DNA of 64,000 nt. It comes from Petaurus breviceps papuanus (lineage: Eukaryota; Chordata; Mammalia; Diprotodontia; Petauridae). Below the pieces are notes generated by a model. That model made no database searches and was not told where the DNA came from. It worked only from the letters and a program-made list of their open reading frames with translations. The position numbers and the translations under genes were made by a program. The DNA lies in assembly GCA_028583685.1 (NCBI GenBank), contig JAMXIF010001253.1:83978212-84042211 (forward strand). The letters are read 5' to 3'. Numbering within the stretch: the first letter of the stretch is position 1; the number at the start of each line of letters is the position of its first letter. Positions 1 to 10,519 of this stretch are shown here, piece after piece.

Positions 1-437
1 ATCAACATAGACCCACATACAAGGTCTGAGAACTCAACACAAATTGTCGCTACAGTCCAGGGGCCTCCAAAACCCTCCTCCAGGACTTCTGTAAACAGAC
101 AACAAGAAAATCCTCTTTCAGGGCTTCCAGTAAGGTCCCAGGGCTTCTGTACATAGTATCACTAACAAAAATCAACACAAACAGAACAGGGTGCCTAGCC
201 ACTACAAAGTTCCCCTTCGCAATTCTGCCACCACAAGTGCTCTCTTCTCAGTTCTGCTCTTTCCTAACTTGGGCTTCTCCTTATATATGGTCATTAGCTC
301 CTCCCTGTTCATCCCCTTCCTGTTGCATCAGCAAGTTCCTCCCACTGTGGGGTTCACAAGTTTTGTTTCTTAACAAAGACTTGATATAATCACAAGGAGG
401 CTCAGACACTTGAACTCAGACAAGGTGCTAAATACTT

Positions 438-686
438 TTTTTTTTAATGTTTTATCAACTTGTGATTTACATCATTCGTTTCCACCAGATTTTGAGTTAC
501 ACATTTTCTCCCCGCTTTTCCCCCACCCACCGCCTCAAAATAGCAGTCCTGCAAGATAACCCCTCCTCCAATCTGCTCTCTCCCATATTTTCTCCCATAC
601 CCCTTTCGACTTTTCCAGTGGATGTCTATGCCTCAGTGCCTGTATATCTTATTTCCCAATTACATGTAAGATGGTATTAATAATAG

Positions 687-743
<57 letters not shown>

Positions 744-1436
744 TTGAATATTTGATTTTAAAACTTTCAATTCCAGATTCATTCCCTTCCTTCCTTGTCA
801 CCCACCCTTACTGGGAAGATAAGCAGTTCAGTATAGGTTGTACATGTGTGGCTAATGCAAAACAATAACATAGTAGATTCATTGTAAAAGACTGACCATA
901 TTTCCCTCCCTCCTATCCCACTTCCCACTTGTTCTATTCTCTACTTTGATCCTGTCCCTTTTCAAAAGTGGGTGCTTCCAACTTCCCTCCCCCCCAGCCT
1001 GCCCTCCCTTCCCTCATCCCCCCTACTCTCCTGGAGGGTGAGAAACCCTATTTAGTGTGTATTTCACTCCCTCCTCAAGGCGAATTCAATGGGAATAAGG
1101 TTGACCCATTCCCTTTTGCCTTCCTATTCTTCCTATTGTAACCGTTTTCCCTTGCCTCTTCTGTATGAGATAGTTTACCCCAATCTTTCTCTCCCCATCT
1201 CCTCTCATTATATTCCTCTCACCTCTTAATTTCACTTTTTAAGTATCTTCCCTTCCTGTTAAATTGGTCCTGTGCCCTCTATCTATGTATACCTGTAAAC
1301 ATATATACACACATTCACATATGTATTCATATGGCCATACCTCCATATATATATATATATTTCTATTCCCTTCAACTACTGAGAAAAGTTTCATAAGTTA
1401 CAATTATTGTTTTTCCACGTAGGAATGTTAATAGTT
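438..1436 (-). mobile_element. HAL1 (half-L1) 3' tail, 5'-truncated
   Basis: This is the pyrimidine-rich (on +) 3' region of the HAL1 family seen complete at 11594-14217 and 56051-58848, and it starts on the left with the T-run expected of a poly(A) tail on the minus strand. It ends at GTAGGAATGTTAATAG, just past where ORF1 would finish, so ORF1 is absent. The 16-bp duplication AAGGTGCTAAATACTT on both sides is a perfect target-site duplication typical of L1-driven target-primed insertion. The insertion is younger than the LTR element it interrupts. Confidence 0.85.
691..735. repeat. (CA)n microsatellite within HAL1 tail
   Basis: This is an uninterrupted run of about 22 CA units followed by a short TA run. 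It lies where the other HAL1 tails carry TA/TG-rich simple repeats (12288-12360, 57932-57986), so the family tail appears prone to microsatellite growth. Confidence 0.95.
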
Positions 1437-1539
1437 AAGGTGCTAAATACTTAAGTAGCTGAAACAAGATGCTAAGCACTTCTTTGCTTGCCACTACACT
1501 TACTTACAACTTGTCTTTTCCTTCACCATTTCTCTTGAG

Positions 1540-2000
1540 GTAATTTAAAGAGTTCCCTTATCCTGTTGAAGTCTTTCTGAATGTTTTACACTTAAAAATA
1601 TGACACTCAGAAGTGAACATAGTATTCTATATGAAGTTTAATGCAAAAAGTATAATAGAGTTATTATTATTTTTGGACACTGTGCATGAGCTTGCATTAA
1701 TATTATGTTAGTCTTTTGACGGCCCAACTGAAATCTTTAACTTTTTTCAAATGAATGGCTTTTGAGCCAGGAATTTCCCTTCTCCTAACTTTTTTTTTTT
1801 GAAACCAAATTCAGGATTTGTATTTTTTCATTTAAAATGTTGTTTTTATACTTTGGGCCCATTGTTCCAACTGTTACAATCCAGATTTTACCATTTAACA
1901 TGATAGTTATTCTTTCTAGTTTTGTGTCATCTGTGGATTTTTTAAGTGTCTTTTACAAATTCATCCAAGTTATCAATAAAACTTTGAGGGCTATTAGTTT
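1540..2000 (-). mobile_element. L3/CR1-type LINE relic
   Basis: Phrases such as GACACTCAGAAGTGAACATA and TGTCATCTGTGGATTT followed by TCATCCAAGTTATCAATAAA match the antisense of the 3' half of L3/CR1 LINEs. The same stretch occurs in better shape at 7500-8260. It is heavily decayed and no reading frame survives. Confidence 0.55.
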
Positions 2001-2009
2001 TTGTAAAAA

Positions 2010-2600
2010 AGAGAGGCTATTGAGAATAAGCAAGAACTTTGGAGGAAGACGTGGGTTCCATTTTCTCAGATATGTACTGCCTCTGTACCCCTGGGTAAGT
2101 TATTGAAACTTTACATGTTCCAGGGAGCACTCTTAAGATGTTTTTTAAGGAAAGGATTCTGATCTATGTTGATAGACCGATTTTCTACATCAGGAGTGCC
2201 CTGCATCTGTGAATTCAGCAGGTCCAGACCCCCCTAAAATCTTGATTTTATTAAAACTATTTTATCATTATTTTTGTATTATTATTACGTTATAATACAT
2301 AATATAATATATTATTATTTAATTATAATATTTATAACTTTTTCTTATTATACTTTGTAAATCTGTTGCCTAATGCCTCCTTTGCTGCTGTAAAATTTTT
2401 TATACCCTTAAGTGATAAAGATGAAGAGTAGGTACATTTTAAGTGTGTTTAGCTATGTAAATTTAGAATATATTAATACTAAAAAAAATCACACTTAGTA
2501 AATGTTAAATTTCAAAACTTGTATTTGTACGTAGCACTCATAAATTGTAAGTCATTTTGATTGTCTTTTATTTTTGAAATGACCAGTATGATAAAATTTA
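2010..2600. other. No recognised feature; AT-rich
   Basis: AT-rich sequence with a poly-AT block (about 2265-2345). I see no coding frame, repeat terminus or known family. Confidence 0.5.
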
Positions 2601-2612
2601 AAAAAAATTGTT

Positions 2613-2767
2613 TGTTTTTTTAATTAGCAATTGGGGTTAAGTAACTTGCTCAAGGTTACAAGGTCAGTTATTTTGTGTGGGTGCCAAGTATCTGAGGCCA
2701 GAACTGATCCTGGGTCTCCTGACTCCGGGGCCGGCACTCTTACTCACTGTGCCATCTGGCTGCCCCC
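2613..2767 (-). mobile_element. tRNA-derived marsupial SINE
   Basis: The plus strand reads CAATTGGGGTTAAGTAACTT ... TGCCATCTGGCTGCCCCC, the reverse complement of the GGGGCAGCTAGGTGG-headed SINE. The element is flanked by an exact 12-base duplication, AAAAAAATTGTT, at 2601-2612 and 2768-2779. The T-run next to the left copy is the poly(A) tail on the minus strand. Confidence 0.9.
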
Positions 2768-3165
2768 AAAAAAATTGTTCTTTAAAAATGCATTTTCTTT
2801 TTAAAAACATGTAAAGACAATCAAATAGGATTTTGATGAGTTTTAAATAGTAGAACTTTCCAAAAATTGGCATTCGTGATGATTAGCATTGTGCTAATGG
2901 GCCAAAATGATTTGACCTTGCCATCTGCTATTAGCATTTTAATTTTAACTCACTTTATTTTTCCCCAAAGCCTAATCATTTTAAATTAATTCTTGCAGTT
3001 CAGGTTTATTCTATTTGTTATGATGAAAACTCCCATCAGGTATTTGTTTTTTTCTTCTATTTTATTAAGTTCGTGTAGCCATTTGATGACCTTTGGAAAA
3101 ATAATTAAAAATTAAAATAATAAATAATTATTAATGGTGGGTTTTTCAAGTGCTTGATTTTGCGC

Positions 3166-3185
3166 ATATATATATATATATATAT
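3166..3185. repeat. (AT)n microsatellite
   Basis: Ten AT units in an otherwise unremarkable AT-rich stretch, just left of the L2 relic. Confidence 0.9.
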
Positions 3186-3249
3186 TGAATGAGATAAATA
3201 ACTTATTACAGATTTTATAAAGGATCAGAGTTTGGGACGTTTTTTATCA

Positions 3250-4440
3250 ATCAATGCCTAATTGTTCAACAAGCATTTGTGAAACACCTAGTATGTACTA
3301 AATGGCATCTTAAGCATTGGAGATATATAAACCAATACACAAGGAAGCAACATATACACAAGTAAATAGAAATTATATTTGAGGTAAATTTGCCATGTGA
3401 GTAGAAAGGAGGACAGGGTGATAGTATATGGTGGATCAGGAAAGGCCTCATGGAGAAGATGACTTTTGGGCTGAACTTCAGAAAAACCCAGAAATTCTAG
3501 GAAGCAAAGTTGAGGAAGAATGTATTATGAGCATGGGGGAAAGCATGCACAAAGGCATGGTGATAAGATATTGGAATATAGTGTACAGGGAATAGTAAGT
3601 AGGCCATTTTGGCTGGAGTAGTAGAATGTATGAAGAGGAAACAGTATGTGATGAGCTTCCAAAAGGAATGCTGGAGACATATTGTGAAGGGCTTTGAGTG
3701 TCTAACAGAGGAGTTTCCATTCTATAATCAAGAGGGAGCCAGCCACTGAAGCTTTTTGAATAGGGAAGTGACATGATCAGACCTGTACTTTAAGAATTTT
3801 TCTTTGGCAGCTTTGTGAATGACAAATTGGAGAGGGTAGAAGATTGAAGAAGGAAGAATGATTAGGAGTTTGTGATAGTTCACGTGAGAGATAATGCAGG
3901 CTTGAACTTGGGATGTTAAGTAAAGCAAAGGAGGGAGATGTGAGAGATAGGGAGGTAGAATGGACAAGACTTGGCAAAAGACTGAATATGTGTCATGAGG
4001 GAAGAAAGATTTGGGGATGGCTCTGAAGTTGCAAATGTGGGTGACTCTAAGACTCATAATATTCTCCAGAAATAAGGGGCTGGAAATAGAGTATGTTTTA
4101 GGCAAAAAAAAAAATCAATTCTTTTTTGAATATGAAGAATTTGAGCTGCATACCACTTGGAAATCTCCAAATTGTGCTTGGTGGTGTGAGATTGTAGTTC
4201 AGGGAAGAAATAGGATTTGATATATGGATTTGGAAATTATCTTCATAGAGATGATGATTAAACCTAAGGGAGCTGATAAAGTTATAGATAATGTGAAAGA
4301 AGAGATAGCAGCCCAGGACATAATCTTGTGACATAACCTTAATAAGGTGGCAAGATGTAGAAGATGATATGTCAAAGGAGTAAAATATCTAATACCTAAG
4401 CAGAAAGGAAGAGGGATTCCTTTGGCCCTTTCCTTAAAGA
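3250..4440 (-). mobile_element. LINE L2 relic, 3' third
   Basis: The minus strand holds broken but readable L2 reverse-transcriptase text: near 4250-4290 FNHHLYEDNFQIHIS (family form FNYHLYADDTQIYIS; the catalytic YADD is here YEDN), and near 3780-3960 ACIISHVNYHKLLI, then KAAKEKFLKYRSDHVTSLFK and LQWLAPS, the standard L2 order. The 3' end lies at about 3250, where the plus strand reads the usual antisense tail. Frames are interrupted throughout. This is one of the longer L2 copies in the window. Confidence 0.85.
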
Positions 4441-4454
4441 AGTTCAAAGGGTAT

Positions 4455-4610
4455 AGACATTATTTTGACTTGCATTTCTCTTATTATTAGTACTCTTATT
4501 ATTGGAACATTCTTTCATGTTAATAGTTTATAATTCTTTTTGAGAACTATTCATTCGTATCTTTTGATCACTTATCTTTGGAGAATGGCTTTAAAAGTTG
4601 TTTTTAAGGG
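4455..4610 (-). mobile_element. L1 3'-end fragment
   Basis: TTTTGACTTGCATTTCTCTT and the following TTCTTTTTGAGAACTATTCA match the antisense of the L1 3' region also present at 26575-27480 in this window. Short, with no target duplication seen. Confidence 0.55.
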
Positions 4611-4619
4611 GATGGTCCC

Positions 4620-5300
4620 TTGGGAGGATTAGAGGTAGGGATAAAGGGGAATTTACTCAATGTTAAAGTTTTATCAATAAAAATATTTTTAAATGCTATT
4701 TTGTTGCTTTTTTTTTCTTTAAAAACCTTTAGATGGTTCTCTTACTTTCTAAAACAAAACACCAAACTATGAGTTGAAGTTTAGTGTTCAGGATGCAACA
4801 TTCAGCTATGGCAATTATAGCCAAAGTGAACTACTCACCATCACCTGAAGAGACCTTAAAGTTTTCTGCTTGGCTATAAATATCTTTACCTTGCTACTTA
4901 CTCAAACCTTAAAATCCTTGAATATTAACTTTTTTGGAACCTAGAATCCTCTTTCTTCTGTTCCATTCATTTGGCAAGTAATTATGGAAGGGTGAAGTAC
5001 AAATTACCTTAGCTGTCGCCTTTCTGCAGTCTACCTGTGTGACAGTCAAAGTGTCCTATTGCTTCATTTAGAATCCCCATGATGCTTGTCATAGATTATT
5101 AGATGAAAGCTTCCTTCTGAGGCTACCTGTCAGTGCTTTCTCAAACCCATTCATGTCAATTCTCTGATAATCACTAGTATTTATAGATTGTTTAAGGTTT
5201 GCAGAATGCTTTATGTATGTTATCTCATTTGATCTTCATAAAAATCTTAATCTCTCCCATGTATTCCCATCCCACTCTATCTTCTCATATCATTATGCCC
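4620..5300. other. No clear feature; possible MIR trace near the right end
   Basis: Mostly unrecognised. The stretch 5180-5240 (TTTAAGGTTTGCAGAATGCT, then TTATCTCATTTGATC) looks like the 3' CORE end of a MIR-type SINE read on the minus strand; the solo LTR at 5309 interrupts it. Confidence 0.4.
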
Positions 5301-5308
5301 TGTAGAGT

Positions 5309-5925
5309 TGTAATGGTAAAGGAATTTGAAGATCTTCCCTGCCCCTTAATGGGCGGGCCTCACTTGGAGACCAAGAAGAGAAGCTTGCTTAGGAGAGACT
5401 TATATTTTCAGAAAGGCCCACACCTTTTGTTACTTTTAATTGAGCAGTGGGTCACGAATGTTGTGATAACCTCTGACCCTGAAGAAGGGTGTGTGTATGT
5501 GTGTGTGTGTGTGTAGACTCTTGAGGTGAGGTTTTGCTTTGGGGCTCACTTATGGGAAGAGTTGTATGATTTGCCCAGATGAGACTCTGGGTAGCCATTG
5601 AGCCCCCTGGCTTTGAAAACCAAGATGTTGGTGCTTCTCTCAATGGTAACTATGTAAGTATGTAATGGTCAGACAGCTAGAAGCCCCCGTCTGTTGAATT
5701 GTGTTATTTTCTCTGTCTATATTTTTTTTGTCTGCTTGTGATTTCTGTTTGTATTTTCTCTGAAGTTCAGGGTGCTGACTTTTCCCCTGAACTAAATAAA
5801 TGATATATATGTTTGATTAAAGTAAGATTGTTAACCCTTTTTGAGTTGCTTTCCCTTGGAAAAACAGATTAAAGAACTTCTGCTTAGTAGCCATCCTGGG
5901 TATGCTAAGGTGCTTGCTGTTGACA
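5309..5925 (+). mobile_element. Solo LTR, TGTAATGG...CA family, with 5-bp target duplication
   Basis: The element runs from TGTAATGG to TTGACA and is flanked by an exact 5-base duplication, AGAGT (5304-5308 and 5926-5930). It aligns along its length with 19730-20263, which has its own different 5-base duplication. Near 5795 it has a polyadenylation signal AATAAA. Retrovirus-like LTR structure (TG...CA ends, 5-bp duplication) is seen directly; assignment to an ERVL-like or other 5-bp-duplicating group is inference. No internal region is attached, so it is a solo LTR left after recombination. A short (GT)n run lies near 5488-5515. Confidence 0.88.
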
Positions 5926-6184
5926 AGAGTTCTTTCTTTCCCATTCCTTCCATCTTCTTGCAGTCACAGAAACCTGGTTCCCTCTCTCCTAGGTCCTGTG
6001 GCTCTGTCCCTATATTCATCCATTTTCTTTCCTCAGTTTTCCTCACTGCTTAATGATTTTGCGTTACCCTCATGTTATTTATATTCCAACCAAATTTGCC
6101 TAGTTTCTGTGTACCCTGTGAATGACTGTTATAGTAATGGCAATTAAAGATTCCCCTGTATTGGCTTGGTTTTCAAATTGATTG

Positions 6185-7330
6185 TGTTAAAACCCAGAGC
6201 TTGTTAATCCCACCTGTGGGATGGACTTTTTGATGTGAAAAGAAAGTCCTGAACTGGGAGAAGAAAGTCCTGAACTGGGAGGAGCTGGTGACGTAGATTG
6301 GGAGAGACAAGAGAGAGGCGGAAGATCTTTTTGGAAGCAGCACCTCGTGGAGAGAGAGAGACTAAGAGAATTGCTGGTGGACGCTTTGAATTGCCCTGGA
6401 CTTTTGAGACCTGCCCCCTGAGCTGCCAAGGACTGAGGAGACATGGCTGCTTTGCTGGTACTTTGTCTGTCTGTTTTGATGTTCTTTTGCCAGATTTGTC
6501 CACTGGTGAAAGACAGTCCTGTTGTTGAAGAAGTCCTGGAACCTGGCTGTTCACTAAGAAGCCCTGAGACTGTCCTGCAGACAGAGTGAATACTGTCCAC
6601 TGGTGAAGGACGGTGCTGTTGTTGCAGGGGTCTGGAGACTGTCCTGCAGACAGAATGAATACTGTCCATTGGTGAAGAACAGTGCTGTTGTTGCAGGGGT
6701 CTGGGAGCCTTTCTGTTGGTTCAGAAGCCCTGAAGAAGGATTTTCTTGTTGTATGTTTACAGAAATCCTGGGAGAGGGCTTTGCTAATGTGTTCAGGGGT
6801 TCTAGGACTGTTCTACAGACAGAGGATAAATTCATGAAGGGATTGGCAATGTATCTTATGGCCTTGCTAAGCCTTGTCTCCCCAGGAACTAAGATTGCTG
6901 AGAACTTGCCTCCTGTCAAGATGAAGAAAAGACCTCCATTTGGGTATTAAGTGCTGTGTTTAAACTTGATGTAACTCTGGGGTAGATTCAATTGTGACCC
7001 AGGGGTGGGGAACTGTTGACCTTATGTTTGGAAACTAATCTCCATTTGAGAAGAGGGGCTTTGTGGTGGACTTAATTAAGGTATAGCCTAGGGGTGGAGA
7101 AGTATTTAGAACAGAGACTTTGTAATTGATTGAATGATTGGAAGGTCCTGGGGTGGGGTAGTCCTTGGAGATTATTTAATCTTGCTTAGTAGATGCAGTA
7201 TTTGGAATGATGTCATGTTTTGATCTTCTCTGTTCTTGGTTTGTCACTGAATAAAATGGAGAGCACCTATGCTGGTATTCTGAACCTTGGGAAGTTGCCT
7301 TTCTTTTGGCATTACATTACAATGACATCT
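6185..7330 (+). mobile_element. LTR-like block with internal tandem repeats
   Basis: This block shares a motif of about 50 bp (6722-6771) with the LTR element at the left edge, and its early part (CCCACCTGTGGGATGGA) resembles that element's promoter-proximal part. It contains a 21-bp tandem pair around 6238-6281 and a 69-bp tandem unit starting at 6597 and 6666, with a diverged third unit from about 6498. An AATAAA polyadenylation signal lies near 7252. I could not find matching target duplications, so the ends are approximate and the family is unnamed. Confidence 0.45.
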
Positions 7331-7499
7331 CTGTTTTTTTTTTATAGAATGATCTTCCCCTTGGATCTCCAAGCTACCTTTGAGGTTCAACTCAAATTCA
7401 GCTCCCTTCTAGTAACTCTTACTTTGTATTTATGAAGGGTTCTTTTTTTTTTTTTTGTCATTTTGTACTCATGTACTTTAATTACTATTAAATATCAAC

Positions 7500-8260
7500 T
7501 TAGTAGGTTTGTTCTCTCATTTTAATCTCTCAAGATCTTTTTAGATCCTGACTCTCCATACAGTGTGTTAGTTACCCTTCTGAGCTTTGTGTTATTTGTA
7601 TATCTGATAAATATATTCCATCTGCCATTTTCCAAATCATTGATAAAAATGGGGCCTCACAGGACCAGACACAAATCTTTGGAGCAGTTCATTAGAGACC
7701 TCCTTTTAAGCTGACATTAAACCATCAATGACTAATGAAGCCATTAATGACTAATAGATTAACCATTTAACCAATTCTGAACCTATCTAATTTTATACTA
7801 CCAATGTCTAGCTTGCAATTGTCCATCTATTCCTCAATAATAATATGAGAGACTTTAGCAAATGACCTTGTAGAATCTAGGTAAACTATATCTACAGAAT
7901 TCACCTGATTTGCCAGTATATTAATTTGCCTCCCCCCCAAAAAAAAATTAGGCTACCATGACCTGTCTTTGATGAAAGTATGCTGGCTCTTTGTGATTAG
8001 TGTTATCTTTTGGGGGTTTTCAGTATCCACTCCTTATATAATATATTGTAGAATTTTTTCAGAATCAAAATAAATGTGACTGGCTGTGAGTTTTCAGATG
8101 CCATTCTCATATTTTTTTTTAGAAAAATTAGATAATATTTGCCCTAATCCATGAAACTACTCCAGTCTTTCAAAGACTACTGAGGAAAGCTCAGAAATTA
8201 CATTTCCATTTCTTTTACCTAGGCTATCTACTTCATCTGGGCCTAGAACATCAAGGACAG
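7500..8260 (-). mobile_element. L3/CR1-type LINE relic with reverse-transcriptase motif
   Basis: On the minus strand, about 7870-7905 translates to VNSVDIVYLDS, the conserved first reverse-transcriptase motif of CR1/L3 LINEs (family form VDVVYLDFSKAFD). Text on either side (CCAAATCATTGATAAAAATG; ATGCTGGCTCTTTGTGATTA) also matches the antisense L3 3' half. No long frame survives, so this is an ancient copy. Confidence 0.75.
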
Positions 8261-8269
8261 ATAAGCATA

Positions 8270-9130
8270 CTTAACTATCTTCCTGCTTACCTAAGAATTT
8301 ATTCCCTATTACCTAGTTTTGATTCCTTTTAAAAAAAAATTGCTCTCAAGTTTGATATTATAAAACTTTTAAGTTTTCTTATTTTGAAATGTCATATTAG
8401 GTTTTTTCCCCTTTCAAGTGGTGATCAGAACAATAACTAAAATGAGCTAATTGCATCTAAAAATGGAGTAACCTCTTTAACCATGGGTGATTTTGAAGAA
8501 AAATTATATAAAACGTAGATTTGTTGCTCTTTAGATTACATGTATTTGATTTGTTCAAATCATTTGGAGGAAGAGACAAACTGTTAGTCCATCTTTCATA
8601 TTCTTAATGTGCTTCTGTTAACTGCATTGACAAATATGTACTATGAAAAGCACAAAACTCATCTCTTGCTAAGAACTTTTCTAACAATGAGTGAAATGCT
8701 GAGCTTTTCCATGTGAATATTGTATTGTAATCCAAAAAATAACAGCAGACATTTCTGTTGATTTCTGTAAAAAATTAAATTTGATACGGTATTCAATTCT
8801 GAAATCTTTTTTTCTCTTGAATTTTAAGTTACTTATCAAAACAGCAACATTGATTCATACTAGGGATAAGATTGGTGCCGAGAGAAATTAGGATCTATAT
8901 TCGGAATTAGCAAGTAAATGTTCTTAAGGATTTCTTTTTGCCTTTAAAAATGCTGAAGAGTAAGTTACCATCTTGTGATGTCTTAAGGACAGTTCGCAAA
9001 GTCATAAAAATATTCTCAAAGAATATTTCTTATGTGTATATATGAGCAGTGCTTAAAAAGGACTATAGAGAGAGAAAGGAATTAGATTTTTTTAACTTTT
9101 AACATTTTTGTTAAAATTTATCTGTTTGAG
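8270..9130. other. No recognised feature
   Basis: AT-rich sequence without a recognisable repeat family, splice-bounded exon or long frame. It may be unique DNA or repeats too old to read. Confidence 0.5.
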
Positions 9131-9134
9131 GCAA

Positions 9135-9250
9135 TCTTGCTTTGTGGAAATGATTTGGCTTCAGAGTTATAAAGACTGGGTTCTTGTCCTGCCACTGGCA
9201 TATATTGTTTGTTCATAACGTTCATCAGGTAAATCAGTTAACTTCCTTGC
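9135..9250 (+). mobile_element. MIR-type SINE fragment
   Basis: TGGCTTCAGAGTTATAAAGA, then CTGGGTTCTTGTCCTGCCAC and ATCAGTTAACTTCCTTGCC follow the order of a MIR/MIR3 body (gene-like head, B-box GGTTC, then the AACCT motif). Diverged. Confidence 0.5.
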
Positions 9251-9261
9251 CCCACACAATT

Positions 9262-10510
9262 TTCTTAAGTCAGTAAGCATTTATTAAGGGCTTCCTAGAT
9301 GCCAAGCCCTGTGCTGAGCAATAGGGATACAAAGAAAGGTCAAAATGGCACCTATTCTTGAGGAACTCACAGTCTGATGATGCAGGGAGATAACATGCAG
9401 ACAGCTATGTACTAACAAGATAAACACAGAACTTGGAGGTCATGAGGAAAAGCATGAAGGGGGATTGTAAAGGCTTCTTACAAAAGTAGGGTTTAAGCTG
9501 AGACTTGAAGGGCACAGGAGGGTACGGATGAATAGAGAGAACATTCCAGGAATGGGGGATGGCCAGTGAAAACTCAGGAAGTGGGGAGATAGCGTCTTAT
9601 TTGGGCAACAACAAAGAGACCAACCAGTGTGACCAGATCATATAGTATGTGGAGAGGAGTAAAATTTTATACTGGAAAGGGCCAGGTTGTGAAGGGCTTT
9701 GAAATAGGATTTTATATTCAAACTAGGAATTAATTAGGGGCAAATGGAGTTCACTGAGTAGTACCCGTGTTTTCCCGATAATAAGACCTATCCCAAAAAT
9801 AAGCCCTCCCCTTACTGTGTAAGGTTCCTCTAAAATAAGCCCTCCCCTGAAAATAAGCCCTATTGAGATTGCTACTGTAGCGAAGGTGATCCCCTGCGCT
9901 ACACACTACATTACGGTACCCTCTGTATGCACCGTCCCCCCCCCCTGTGAAACTCATGCCGCGCTCCGAGCTGCATCCAATCAGAGCTGCAGCAGTGAGC
10001 ACATCATCCTGTTCTTTATTGAATTCATTATTGAATAAAGGTACATTTTTTTGTTCACATTTACCTGTTTATTAAAATTGCTGTCAATGTTCATTAAAAT
10101 AAGCCCTCTGGTGTTTTTCTGTCCAAAAAAATTAATAAGACAGTGTCTTATTATCAGGGAAACACGGTATATGACATGGTCTGACTTGTGCTTAAAGATT
10201 TCTTTGACTGCTCAGGGCATAATGGAGAGAAACTTCAGGCAGGCAGACCAATTTTTCTGTTGCAATCATCTAGGTATGAAATGGTAAGAGGCTATAGCTG
10301 GGTGGGGTGGCAATGTTGGAGGAGAGAAAGGGGTATAATTGAGAGTTGCTATGAAAGTAAAATTGACAAATTCTGGCAACAGATTGGATATGGGACGTGA
10401 GAGAACATGAGTGGAAGATTTTGCCAAGTTAGAGAGCCTGAATGCCAGTGAAGATGATGGTATCCTGGACAATAATAGGGAATTTAGGAAGAAGGGAAGA
10501 TTGTACATTG
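9262..10510 (-). mobile_element. LINE L2 relic interrupted by a MITE
   Basis: The left part (9262-9761) and right part (10170-10510) are consecutive pieces of one L2 3' region: the antisense text GGGCCAGGTTGTGAAGGGC ... TTCACTGAGTAG resumes after the MITE as TGACATGGTCTGACTTGTGC, exactly as in uninterrupted L2. The 3' terminus is at the left (GCATTTATTAAGGGCTTCC). Coding frames are lost. The continuity across the insertion gives a clean relative date: L2 first, MITE later. Confidence 0.85.
9764..10167. mobile_element. Tc1/mariner-type MITE (non-autonomous), 404 bp
   Basis: The ends are inverted: CCCGTGTTTTCCCGATAATA on the left against CCGTGTTTCCCTGATAATA when the right end is read in reverse, and both continue into AGAC. 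The element is bounded by TA on each side (9762-9763, 10168-10169), the target duplication of Tc1/mariner elements. Inside, the motif AAATAAGCCCT recurs four times (about 9799, 9834, 9852, 10100). There is no transposase frame, so it needed a transposase in trans. It sits inside an L2 copy. Confidence 0.88.
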
Positions 10511-10519
10511 CAAAAGTTA

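Larger units (their letters stand above)
1..1498 (-). mobile_element. LTR retroelement (endogenous retrovirus-like), cut by window edge, split by HAL1
   Basis: Read on the minus strand this begins TGTAGTGGCAAG at 1498, a TG start as expected for an LTR. It continues through a promoter-like stretch with a TATA box (CCATATATAAGG, about 281-292) and runs off the window at base 1. A HAL1 tail (438-1436) is inserted in it; the 16-base target duplication AAGGTGCTAAATACTT at 422-437 and 1437-1452 shows that the two parts were once joined. About 50 bp at 80-129 resembles 6722-6771 of the LTR-like block further right. The internal part, if any, lies outside the window, so whether this is a solo LTR or one end of a longer fossil cannot be said. 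Confidence 0.6.

Noticed and set aside
671-868. Open frame with His-Thr repeats
   Set aside because: It is translation of the CA microsatellite.
6187-6919. Overlapping open frames of 115-160 codons on both strands
   Set aside because: Repeat units in them are translations of the tandem repeats of the LTR-like block; they show no protein family resemblance.
9751-10002. 83-codon minus-strand open frame rich in Arg, Gly and Tyr
   Set aside because: It lies inside the mariner-type MITE and reads through its repeated AAATAAGCCCT motifs; it is a by-product of the element.
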